Below are positions 1-7,216 of a DNA stretch of 48,272 nucleotides, one piece after another. The stretch spans positions 1-48,272 of the forward strand of contig JAZDDW010000009.1 of NCBI GenBank assembly GCA_043809365.1, given 5' to 3'. Each line of letters opens with the position of its first letter. Position 1 is the first letter of the stretch. Source of the DNA: CAJAUT01 sp043809365 (GTDB lineage Bacteria > Patescibacteriota > Microgenomatia > UBA1400 > UBA12108). The notes beneath the pieces are model-generated. The model was not told the DNA's origin and did no database searches. It saw only the letters and a program-made list of their open reading frames with translations. The translations under genes and the position numbers were made by a program.

Positions 1-789
1 GGGCTAGAAGGGGAGTACGACGAACATCTCGGCAAAACTAGCTCGTCCGAGCATCTAGCCTGGGGAATATCCAGTTTAATCGGGGGAATTATTGCCAACT
101 TTTCACTCATTTATGTAATGTGGTTATCCGTCATCCCCCAACTAGTCATGTTATTTGTAAGCTATTTATTCATCGAACCAAAAACTCACTCCAAACTCGA
201 TACCAACATTTATTCTCATATCAAAGAAGCTGTACACCTATTCATCCATAACAAGAAACTTCGCTTACTTTCTATCTCTGATGCAATCTCATTTTCTACG
301 GGAGAAGTATCCTACCAGTTTCGTGCCACCTTTTTTGCTAGCATCTGGCCGGTCTGGGCAATCGGTGCTTTAAATACTGCCGCCCAATTTGGTGCCTCTA
401 TCAGTTATTACTTTTCCGATAAATTACTCAAACTATTTGGCCACGAGAAGCTATTGCTTATCAGGAGTATTATTGGGAAAGTCAGTGGTTTAATTGCATT
501 TGGTATACCCAGTATTTTTTCTCCCATTATTACCGTTCTCCCATCGTTCCTCTACGGTGCAGGAATAGTTGCCAAGAACTCATTGATGCAGAGAGAATTT
601 ACTTCTCACCAACGAGCCACTATGAGCTCTCTCAATTCCTTCCTTAGTAGTATTAGTTTCGCGACAATGAGCGTGCTGGTGGGGCTTTTCGCTGATCAAA
701 CATCACCGCAAACGGCACTGTTAGTTTTGACGATCATTGCAATCCCCATTATTGGGATATACTGGAAGATATTCAACAATAAAGATTAA
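1..789 (+). CDS. MFS-type transporter, C-terminal part (5' end outside window)
   Basis: The frame is open from base 1 and ends at TAA 787-789, so only the C-terminal part (262 residues) is present. It has several hydrophobic segments separated by short basic loops, for example residues beginning LAWGISSLIGG, then VMWLSVIPQLVMLFVSYLF, a cytoplasmic stretch with charged residues, and four more helices at the end. This layout fits the second half of a major facilitator superfamily permease; the substrate cannot be told. A start at the internal ATG 118 would begin inside a membrane helix and is not credible. RdgB starts one base after the stop, so the two genes are probably co-transcribed. The family call is by general resemblance and is moderately sure. 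Confidence 0.7.
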   Translation, partial: GLEGEYDEHLGKTSSSEHLAWGISSLIGGIIANFSLIYVMWLSVIPQLVMLFVSYLFIEPKTHSKLDTNIYSHIKEAVHLFIHNKKLRLLSISDAISFSTGEVSYQFRATFFASIWPVWAIGALNTAAQFGASISYYFSDKLLKLFGHEKLLLIRSIIGKVSGLIAFGIPSIFSPIITVLPSFLYGAGIVAKNSLMQREFTSHQRATMSSLNSFLSSISFATMSVLVGLFADQTSPQTALLVLTIIAIPIIGIYWKIFNNKD

Positions 790-790
790 C

Positions 791-1417
791 ATGACACCCA
801 TCGTCTACGCCACGACCAACCCAGGAAAATTTGCTGAAGTTCAAAAACTTTTTGCCGGACACAAAATCACGATCCATTCCGCGTCCGAATACAATATAGA
901 TATTGACGTGCCAGAAACCGGTGCCACCCTCGAAGAAAATGCCATCATCAAAGCCGAAACATATCGTGACGCCATTGCCGACAACGTCATTATTTTGGGA
1001 GATGACACTGGCTTGGAGATCGATGCACTCGGTGGCGAACCGGGCATCAAGGTGCGCAGGTGGAAAGGCTACAAAATGACCGATGATGAAATTATCACCT
1101 ACACCCTTGAACGCTTAAGGGGGGTGCCAGAAGCTAAGCGTACCGCCCACTTTCGTACCGTGATTGCAATCGCCAAAAGGGGAGTTGCCACAATAACTTT
1201 TTCAGGAATTCTTCCCGGCAAGATTGTCACCAAACCTCATAGTTACCGCGAGGTAGGCTTGCCTTTTCAGTCTCTTTTTTTCTCAACTGACTATAACGAC
1301 ATGCTTTACAAAATCCATAGTCTGCCAACAGCCGAGAAAATCTCCAAACACATCGTGACTCATCGCGAACGCGCCGTCACAAACGCATTACCATACATCT
1401 TAAACTTAAAGGGATGA
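791..1417 (+). CDS. rdgB: Non-canonical purine NTP pyrophosphatase (RdgB/HAM1 family)
   Basis: House-cleaning enzyme that hydrolyses dITP, ITP and XTP to the monophosphate plus pyrophosphate, keeping deaminated purines out of DNA and RNA. The 208-residue product shows the family motifs in order: ATTNPGKFAEV near the N-terminus (substrate/phosphate loop), EENAIIKAETY, DDTGLEIDALGGEPG (catalytic Asp) and a C-terminal THRERAV close to the usual SHR signature. The loop after GEPG reads IKVRRWKG instead of the usual VYSARY, a divergent version of the substrate loop. I chose ATG 791 because it gives the standard N-terminus (MTPIVYATTNPGK) and lies one base after the upstream stop; the longer ORF from 737 adds out-of-family residues. 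The 3' end lies four bases from the convergent truB gene. Confidence 0.9.
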   Translation: MTPIVYATTNPGKFAEVQKLFAGHKITIHSASEYNIDIDVPETGATLEENAIIKAETYRDAIADNVIILGDDTGLEIDALGGEPGIKVRRWKGYKMTDDEIITYTLERLRGVPEAKRTAHFRTVIAIAKRGVATITFSGILPGKIVTKPHSYREVGLPFQSLFFSTDYNDMLYKIHSLPTAEKISKHIVTHRERAVTNALPYILNLKG

Positions 1418-1457
1418 TCCTTTAAAGTGTTTGAATTGACTTGGAAGGATCATCCCT
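1410..1457. repeat. 13-bp perfect inverted repeat at rdgB/truB convergence
   Basis: AGGGATGATCCTT at 1410-1422 is the exact reverse complement of 1445-1457, with a 22-nt loop. It spans the rdgB stop codon and the last codons of truB. It could fold in either transcript and act as a bidirectional 3' end, but no long T run follows on either strand, so terminator function is only inferred. Confidence 0.5.
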
Positions 1458-2108
1458 CAAAGTTTCAAAGGAATCGATCTTGCAACACTTTTCTATACTA
1501 AAGTCGCCAATCCGCGTACGCGTAAGCGATTCTAAATAACTTTCCACTCCCAGCGATTTGAACAGGTCGTAAGACAGTTGTCGTATATATGTCCCACTCG
1601 ACACCGTAGTTTCAAAGGTAACCCTGTTCTCCAGATATGTCGACAATCGTAAATCGTAAATCGTAACTTTTTTTGTTTTCTTTTCCTGTTCAATCCCTCG
1701 CCTTGCCAACTTGTATCGTGGTACTCCCTTCACTTTTGCCGCTGAATACTCTGGTATCTCCTGTTCTATCTCTCCCACCAACTCTTTTGCCGCCACCTCG
1801 ATCTGATTTTGTGACACTGTGACACTGTGACACTGCTCAATTTTCCCCGTCCGGTCTAACGTATCGCTCCTCGCGCCCAGAACAGCCGTTGCCCGATAAG
1901 TTTTCGGGAGTTTCGCCAACTCGTTCATTTTCTTTGTCGCCTTACCCAAGAGCAGTAATAACACCCCCTCCGCGAAAGGGTCCAATGTTCCCCCGTGACC
2001 TATTTTATATTTGTCGGGGACGGTCCTTGTAATATGTAGCTTAAATTCACGAATCACGTCGTAACTCGTCATCCCAACTGGTTTGTAAATTGGTAATATC
2101 CCATCCAT
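1422..2108 (-). CDS. truB: tRNA pseudouridine(55) synthase TruB
   Basis: Isomerises U55 in the T-loop of tRNA to pseudouridine. The 228-residue protein opens with the family signature GILPIYKPVGMTSYDVI, followed by GHGGTLDPFAEGVL with the catalytic Asp at residue 43, then the LGKATK and YRATAVLGARSDTLDRTG segments, and a later SSGTYIRQL motif. It is much shorter than the E. coli enzyme (about 314 residues) because the C-terminal PUA-like part is missing, as is common in reduced genomes. The gene diverges from the Nramp-like gene with only 29 bp between the two ATGs, which hold both -10 boxes. The tRNA-Pro-like gene at 41201 in this window lacks the very U55 this enzyme targets. Confidence 0.92.
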   Translation of the reverse strand: MDGILPIYKPVGMTSYDVIREFKLHITRTVPDKYKIGHGGTLDPFAEGVLLLLLGKATKKMNELAKLPKTYRATAVLGARSDTLDRTGKIEQCHSVTVSQNQIEVAAKELVGEIEQEIPEYSAAKVKGVPRYKLARRGIEQEKKTKKVTIYDLRLSTYLENRVTFETTVSSGTYIRQLSYDLFKSLGVESYLESLTRTRIGDFSIEKCCKIDSFETLRDDPSKSIQTL

Positions 2109-2116
2109 AGGTAGCT

Positions 2117-2131
2117 ATTCTACGCTATACT
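2117..2131. promoter_or_regulatory. Back-to-back -10 boxes for truB (-) and Nramp-like gene (+)
   Basis: On the minus strand TAGAAT (2122-2117) lies 8 nt before the truB ATG at 2108. On the plus strand TATACT (2126-2131) ends 6 nt before the ATG at 2138. The two hexamers are separated by only 3 bp, so RNA polymerase can hardly occupy both at once. The plus-strand transcript is predicted to be leaderless. Confidence 0.6.
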
Positions 2132-2137
2132 ATTTTT

Positions 2138-3511
2138 ATGCCCAAGCCATCTGAGCTTCCCGAGCCAATTACGCTTCGCCAAAGCATTGGTCCCTCCTTT
2201 ATCCTCCTCGGGCTTGCCTTGGGTAGTGGTGAACTCATTATGTGGCCATACCTTGTCTCACAATATGGCCTGGGTATCATCTGGGGAGGCTTGGTGGGGA
2301 TTACTTTCCAGTATTTTTTGAATACCGAGATTATGCGCTACACCTTGGCCTGGGGAGAATCGGTCTTTGTCGGTTGGCGCCGGTGGGGAAGGCTAATTCC
2401 AGCTTGGTTCGTGTTCTCCACGGTTATTCCTTGGGCTCTACCTGGTTTTGTCACTGCCTCCTCGGCCATGCTCAATCATGTTTTTCCTATTCTTAATGTT
2501 CGTTATACAGCTATATTTCTGATTCTTTTGACTGGTCTCATCCTCTCTTCTGGTCATACCCTTTATAAAACGATGGAAACCGTCCAGCGCACTCTCCTCT
2601 CTCTCGGAGTTCCTTTTGTGGCCATCCTCACGCTCTACATGGCTAGGGGTACCGATTGGTCCGCTCTCATTCATGGCCTTGTGGGGATAGGCGAGGGGTA
2701 TCGTTGGCTCCCAGAAGGCATTGCCCTTGGAGCCTTTCTTGGAGCTTTTGCCTACTCTGGTGGTGGGGGTAATCTCAATCTCTCTCAAAGTTACTACATC
2801 AAAGAAAAGGGAATGGGCATGGGCAAATATGGGTCCGGGATCAAAACCCTGCTCTCTGGGCTCGACTCGCATCGCCTTGATGGCAGACTATTTTCCCTAA
2901 CTGCCTCCAATCTCTCTCGCTGGCGCCGGTGGTGGCGTCTCGTTATTACCGAACACATCCTCGTTTTTTGGGGAATTGGTCTCTTTACTATCCTGATGTT
3001 GAGTTTGTTATCGATGACGAGTACTTATGGTAGTGGCTTGCCGGCCAGTCAGGCAGGACTATCTTTCTTTTATCAAGAGGCGCGAATGATAGGACTTGCT
3101 ACTCACCACCTGGTCGGATCGCTTTTCGTTATCGTTGGTGCCCTGATGTTGTTTACTACCCAACTTGGAGTGTTGGAGTCAGCCTCTCGGATCATTGCGG
3201 AAAATATTCTCCTCCTTAAATATCGCCATGACGAAGAGGTGTCTGCTTCTAAAATGTTTTATCTTGTGTTGTGGGTCGAACTGGGTTTTAGTACAATCTT
3301 TCTCTTATTTGGGTTTACCGAGCCTCGTGCTATTCTCACACTTGGCGCTATTCTCAATGCTATGGCAATGATGGTAGCTTTCGTCCTAATCCTGTTGTTA
3401 AATCGACGCCTCCCATCTTCTATCCGACCCGGAGTTGCTCGGCAACTGGTCCTTCTGGTCGCTGCATGTTTTTTCGCGTATTTCTTAACAAAAATTATTG
3501 GAGGTCTATGA
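2138..3511 (+). CDS. Nramp-like divalent metal transporter homologue (non-canonical)
   Basis: A 457-residue integral membrane protein with about eleven hydrophobic segments, resembling the Nramp (Slc11, LeuT-fold) family of proton-coupled Mn/Fe transporters. The region that should be TM1 reads LGLALGSGELIMWPYLV where classical Nramps carry DPGN; the region corresponding to TM6 reads AFAYSGGGGNLNLSQSYY where the metal-binding MPH motif is expected. Both canonical metal ligands therefore appear absent, so the transported ion may be different; this is inference. A leaderless-type promoter (TATACT, 6 nt before ATG) supports the start. The next gene starts within the stop codon (ATGA), so both are one transcript. 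Nearby SOD and the VIT1-like gene at 41320 are other metal-related functions. Confidence 0.7.
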   Translation: MPKPSELPEPITLRQSIGPSFILLGLALGSGELIMWPYLVSQYGLGIIWGGLVGITFQYFLNTEIMRYTLAWGESVFVGWRRWGRLIPAWFVFSTVIPWALPGFVTASSAMLNHVFPILNVRYTAIFLILLTGLILSSGHTLYKTMETVQRTLLSLGVPFVAILTLYMARGTDWSALIHGLVGIGEGYRWLPEGIALGAFLGAFAYSGGGGNLNLSQSYYIKEKGMGMGKYGSGIKTLLSGLDSHRLDGRLFSLTASNLSRWRRWWRLVITEHILVFWGIGLFTILMLSLLSMTSTYGSGLPASQAGLSFFYQEARMIGLATHHLVGSLFVIVGALMLFTTQLGVLESASRIIAENILLLKYRHDEEVSASKMFYLVLWVELGFSTIFLLFGFTEPRAILTLGAILNAMAMMVAFVLILLLNRRLPSSIRPGVARQLVLLVAACFFAYFLTKIIGGL

Positions 3512-4323
3512 CTACCCTAGTGGTTAAATCGGACGGGACTAAAGAACCCTACAGCGAAGATAAGATCCGTGCTTCTGCCACTAGAGTAGGGGTCCCAGGT
3601 GATCTCCAACTCACCATGTTAGAACATATTCGTAGCAGGTTATTTGATGGTATTTCCACCCACGAAATATTTTCGATGATTAAAGAATTTCTCCATGAGT
3701 CGTCAATTCCCTACTTGGCCATGAAATACAACCTCAAGGATGCTCTTTCGGAACTAGGCCCTTCTGGGTATCCTTTTGAAAAATATGTCGCCCTCCTCCT
3801 TTCGGATATTGGGTATGTTACCCAAACCAATATCACGCTCAATGGCGCTTGTATTTCCCACGAGATTGATGTGCTCGCGCAAAAGGACGAGATAACATAT
3901 TTTATCGAAGCTAAGTTCCACAAAAATAAAATCCAGCGCACGGACGTCCGCGTTGCCCTCTATATCAAAGCTCGCTACGATGATCTAACTCAAGCTTGGG
4001 AAAGAGGTGAGACAAGATCTTGGCTGATCACCAATACTCGTTTTTCAAAGGACGCCATCAAGTATGGACAGCACCACAATATTCGCTTGACTAGTTGGGG
4101 CTACCCCAAAGGAGAGGGGATCATGGATTTAATTGAGCGCACCGGTCTCCACCCCGTGACCATCATTGATGGTTTGACCCAAAACGACAAATTATGCCTC
4201 TTCAGCTCCGGGATAGTTACTTGCCAACAACTCTTGGATCCTCAAAACCAATCCTTAATTTCACATGATCTCTTAATTCACGTTTTACCTCAACTTACCC
4301 AAATATGTCAAAAACGCATTTAA
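3508..4323 (+). CDS. ATP-cone domain protein with PD-(D/E)XK (Mrr-like) nuclease domain
   Basis: 271 residues. The N-terminal 90 residues form an ATP-cone (VVKSDGTKEPYSEDKIRAS), the nucleotide-sensing module best known from ribonucleotide reductases and NrdR. Residues around 95-190 resemble a restriction-endonuclease-like fold: HEIDVLAQKDEITYFIEAKFH supplies the D...ExK catalytic pattern typical of Mrr/type IV nucleases. The tail (residues about 205-271) looks helix-hairpin-like. Start ATG 3508 overlaps the upstream stop as ATGA and has GGAGG at 3500-3504; the longer ORF from 3466 is rejected. It overlaps the signal peptidase gene by 19 bp. A nuclease gated by (d)ATP is suggested by the architecture; no partner methylase is visible. 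Confidence 0.75.
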   Translation: MTTLVVKSDGTKEPYSEDKIRASATRVGVPGDLQLTMLEHIRSRLFDGISTHEIFSMIKEFLHESSIPYLAMKYNLKDALSELGPSGYPFEKYVALLLSDIGYVTQTNITLNGACISHEIDVLAQKDEITYFIEAKFHKNKIQRTDVRVALYIKARYDDLTQAWERGETRSWLITNTRFSKDAIKYGQHHNIRLTSWGYPKGEGIMDLIERTGLHPVTIIDGLTQNDKLCLFSSGIVTCQQLLDPQNQSLISHDLLIHVLPQLTQICQKRI

Positions 4324-5678
4324 TCCCACGCCTATTAGCTCGTCTGCGTTACTTACCATTTATTCTCGTAGTTGTGGTTAGTGTACCCATTGTGGGAATG
4401 GCCTGGAGTGAGGTCGGGAAACTCATCGGCGTTCGTCCCGTCCCGGTACCGGTGGTTGGGACCGGTTCCATGTACCCCTCGCTATTTTGGGCCAAAACCG
4501 AAGGTGGGCCAGAAGACGAAACGCAACAAGGTATCTCCGAATACCGCACGACTCCTCATCTTTTCCGTCGTTTCCCCGGTTTGACTATCTTTGGTCAAAC
4601 TTATCTCAACAAATCCTTAAGTTATGGAGACCTGGTCGCCTTCAAAAATTCTGCCACCGCCAAAATCTTAGCCGAGGAAAATAAGGATACTAGCTCGGGA
4701 TTTATCAAACGCATCATTGGAGTTCCCAGTGACACTCTCGAACTACGTGACGGATTCGTCTACAAAAACGGGGTCATACTCGATGAGCCTTATCTACTCT
4801 CGCCTCGCTCAACATATGGCGGAACTAGCCTTGTAGATTGTGTCAAGCTCACCATTCCCGAAGGTAACTACTTTGTCATGGGAGACAATCGCAAGCTTTC
4901 CTCCGACTCGCGTTTTGAACTAGGATTGGTTGAAGAAGCCGATATTACCTACTTCTTACCCCTACAGGACCAATCTCTCTATCACACACTTTGGCGCGAT
5001 ACTTCAGGAGATGCTCGCCTGTTAGGTCAACCCACGCTAGAGACCAATCAATTTTTGCAGTTACTCAATCAAGTTAGGAACAGTCGCGGACTCTCCCCCT
5101 TAAACCTCAAACCCAAATTAATTCAATCCTCCGCGCTCCGTGCCAATGATCCCAATCTTCCCCTGCAGCAAGCCATGCAACAGGCGGATTATTCCAATAT
5201 TGTGCTTGGGGAGTTTATCGCCCATGGCGCCTATAATGCCACCGAACTTCTCGAGAATTTACTTTATCAAGCTAATACTGCCAAACAAGTACTCAATCCA
5301 GACTATACTGATATCGGCCTTGTTGCTATCCAGCTCAATAGCGCAGACTGTCCTCATCAAGTCATTGTGGGGCACTTGGGTGGTTATCTCCCTGCTAGTT
5401 ATGATAGTCCAACCATTGCCAGTTGGCAAAGGCTTAGAGACAATCTCCGTGAAGTATTACCCTCTTGGGAGGCTGCTACCACTTATTCTACAGTCAATCA
5501 GGAAAAGCTATCACAGTTACTTACGGTCTTGCGTCGTCGCCTATCTTTAGCCAACGAAATTATCGCAACCATGGAGCGCCGGGAATGGCTTACCGCCGAT
5601 CAGGACGTACGCATCAAAGCTGACAATGACGATGCACTCAATGTCGAAAATCTTACCCAAGAATTAAACCAAGAATAA
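4305..5678 (+). CDS. Signal peptidase I fused to a C-terminal CAP/SCP-like domain
   Basis: 457 residues. A membrane anchor at about 15-34 is followed by the S26 leader-peptidase domain: GTGSMYPSL with the nucleophile Ser55, SGFIKRIIGVPSD with the general base Lys135, and GDNRKLSSDSR (box E) at 193-203. It removes signal peptides from exported proteins on the outer face of the membrane. From about residue 228 a second region (FLQLLNQVRNSRGLSPL, SALRAND, later IGLVAIQLN and VIVGHLGGY) resembles a CAP/SCP (YkwD-like) domain, and the last 90 residues are probably helical. The usual first CAP histidine seems absent. The start overlaps the nuclease gene by 19 bp. The peptidase part is certain; the CAP assignment is by pattern and less sure. 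Confidence 0.82.
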   Translation: MSKTHLIPRLLARLRYLPFILVVVVSVPIVGMAWSEVGKLIGVRPVPVPVVGTGSMYPSLFWAKTEGGPEDETQQGISEYRTTPHLFRRFPGLTIFGQTYLNKSLSYGDLVAFKNSATAKILAEENKDTSSGFIKRIIGVPSDTLELRDGFVYKNGVILDEPYLLSPRSTYGGTSLVDCVKLTIPEGNYFVMGDNRKLSSDSRFELGLVEEADITYFLPLQDQSLYHTLWRDTSGDARLLGQPTLETNQFLQLLNQVRNSRGLSPLNLKPKLIQSSALRANDPNLPLQQAMQQADYSNIVLGEFIAHGAYNATELLENLLYQANTAKQVLNPDYTDIGLVAIQLNSADCPHQVIVGHLGGYLPASYDSPTIASWQRLRDNLREVLPSWEAATTYSTVNQEKLSQLLTVLRRRLSLANEIIATMERREWLTADQDVRIKADNDDALNVENLTQELNQE

Positions 5679-5690
5679 AATCCCAAACTA

Positions 5691-5699
5691 TGATATAAT
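5691..5699 (+). promoter_or_regulatory. Extended -10 promoter (TGATATAAT) of superoxide dismutase gene
   Basis: A consensus TATAAT (5694-5699) preceded by TG at the extended -10 position ends 7 nt before ATG 5707. Transcription would begin at or next to the start codon, giving a leaderless mRNA. No Shine-Dalgarno sequence lies before the ATG. Confidence 0.7.
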
Positions 5700-5706
5700 C
5701 CAGATC

Positions 5707-6300
5707 ATGTTACACAAACGCATCGAGTTACCCAACTTGCCTTATGGTTACGATGCACTCGAGCCAGTTATTTCCCAAAAAATCATGGAACTGCATCATA
5801 CTCGTCATCACTTGGCTTACGTAACCGGAGCCAATGCCGCCATGGACCGCCTGGAAAAAGCCCGTGCTGGTGAGGGGATGGAGATTGACTATAAGGCAAC
5901 CATGCGCGACCTTTCTTTTTATCTCTCCGGCCACAAGCTTCACAGTCTCTTCTGGCAAAATATGCGTAAATCCAAAAAAGACAATACCCCCTCGGGGGTA
6001 CTCTTAGAAAAAATCAACGAACAATTCGGTAGTTTTGAATCTTTCCAGGTAGAATTTGCTGGAGCCGGCAAAAGTGTCGAGGGTTCTGGCTGGGCCGCCC
6101 TTATCCAAGATGAAAGTGATCTTCATGTGCTTCAAATCCAAAACCACAACCTCTTCACCATTTTGGAGTCTAAACCCCTGCTTGTATTGGATGTCTGGGA
6201 ACATGCTTACTACCTTGACTACCAAAATGATCGGGGTAAATTTGTTGACGCTTTCTGGTCCATCATCAACTGGGATCACGTCGCTTCTCGTTTAGTCTAA
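5707..6300 (+). CDS. Superoxide dismutase, Fe/Mn family
   Basis: Cytosolic enzyme converting superoxide to hydrogen peroxide and oxygen. The 197-residue protein has no signal peptide. Predicted metal ligands are all present: His30 in the IMELHHTRHH helix, His79 in SGHKLHSLFW, and Asp162 and His166 in LDVWEHAYYLDY. The GSGWAALI core motif is also there. His147 (QNHNLF) sits near the second-sphere position that helps set Fe versus Mn preference; a His there is reminiscent of archaeal-type enzymes, so metal preference is left open. It has its own consensus promoter and ends 10 bp from a convergent surface-protein gene with no visible terminator between. Confidence 0.95.
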   Translation: MLHKRIELPNLPYGYDALEPVISQKIMELHHTRHHLAYVTGANAAMDRLEKARAGEGMEIDYKATMRDLSFYLSGHKLHSLFWQNMRKSKKDNTPSGVLLEKINEQFGSFESFQVEFAGAGKSVEGSGWAALIQDESDLHVLQIQNHNLFTILESKPLLVLDVWEHAYYLDYQNDRGKFVDAFWSIINWDHVASRLV

Positions 6301-6310
6301 TCGTTTTCAA

Positions 6311-7216
6311 TTAAATCAACAATAATCCCAGTGTGCCGAGGATTAAGAACAAGAGTCCAATCCCCAGAGTTCCTGTGGTGACTTCAAAAACTCCCGCTTC
6401 CGGTAGAGCTGTGGGAGCTTCGGGTGTCGGTACCACGATCTTGCCCGTGGCATCCACTTTTACGCTACAACTATCACGTTGACCATTAGTCGACGACACT
6501 TCGGCAGTGTTTGCTATTGAAGTGGTACCAGCTACCGCAATTTTGGCTCTAAACGATCTCTGTGCCTCGCTCCCCCCAGCTACTGCCCCAATTATACAGG
6601 TGACTACTCTACTGGCCGAGTCATATGTGCATCCACTATCTCCGTCCATATAAGTCAAATTACTCGACAATTTATCGGTAATTGTCGTATCCGAAAGTAC
6701 CTGACTCCCCGTATTGCGCGTCACGACGTTGTAAACAACGACCTGACCATCTTGTAGAAGGTTCGTATCTAGGATCTCGTTTTCAAAGTAGTAAAATCCT
6801 GCTCGATTCCGCGTATCGTCTTCAAAAATCCGCTTTACTACACAATCCAGTTGAGCACCTCTCACTATCGAAGCAGAAGGAGAAGGAGATGGCGAAGGAG
6901 ATACCGAACCAGACGGAGAGGGTGAGAGTGAGGGTGAAGGCGACACTGATCCAGAAGGAGAAGGAGATGGCGAAGGAGATACCGAACCAGACGGCGAGGG
7001 TGAGGGTGAGCCACACACCACTACAAAACTCATACCACATGCATTCGTTGGCTCTACTTGCAATATCGGAGCTGTTTGTATCGAGGGAGAAGGAGTCTTT
7101 GTGGGTGGACTGATCGTGGTTGGTTTTCGCACTATGTAAACAATTCCGATACCCACAAGTAATACCGCAAATACTCCCAAACCAACCAATAGAGTCTTTT
7201 TAAGCTTGCCGATCAT
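6311..7216 (-). CDS. Membrane-anchored surface protein with Ser-Pro stalk, DUF11-like domain and LPEAG tail
   Basis: 301 residues: membrane segment at about 7-27, Thr/Pro-rich linker, a low-complexity Ser-Pro stalk at about 70-118 made of PSPSPSGSVSP units, a DUF11-like beta domain (YNVVTRNTGSQVLSDTTITD, later TAEVSST) at about 125-250, and a C-terminal LPEAG at about 271 followed by a hydrophobic helix. LPEAG plus helix resembles a sorting signal, but no basic tail follows, so attachment by the sortase at 20006 is only suggested. Start: ATG 7216 is chosen over TTG 7234 because AAGGAG (7229-7224) lies 7 nt upstream and the ATG overlaps the upstream stop as ATGA. It is translationally coupled to the Cys-rich surface protein. 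Confidence 0.75.
   Translation of the reverse strand: MIGKLKKTLLVGLGVFAVLLVGIGIVYIVRKPTTISPPTKTPSPSIQTAPILQVEPTNACGMSFVVVCGSPSPSPSGSVSPSPSPSPSGSVSPSPSLSPSPSGSVSPSPSPSPSASIVRGAQLDCVVKRIFEDDTRNRAGFYYFENEILDTNLLQDGQVVVYNVVTRNTGSQVLSDTTITDKLSSNLTYMDGDSGCTYDSASRVVTCIIGAVAGGSEAQRSFRAKIAVAGTTSIANTAEVSSTNGQRDSCSVKVDATGKIVVPTPEAPTALPEAGVFEVTTGTLGIGLLFLILGTLGLLLI
6874..6994. repeat. 43-bp direct repeat encoding the Ser-Pro stalk
   Basis: The same 43-bp purine-rich segment occurs at 6874-6916 and 6952-6994, 78 bp (26 codons) apart and in frame. It encodes the PSPSPSGSVSPSPSPS unit in the surface protein. Such in-frame DNA repeats allow stalk length change by slippage or recombination. Confidence 0.8.

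Noticed and set aside
6870..7000. CRISPR-like short repeats in the surface-protein genes
   Set aside because: Repeats are in-frame Ser-Pro codons without spacers of uniform length and without cas genes.
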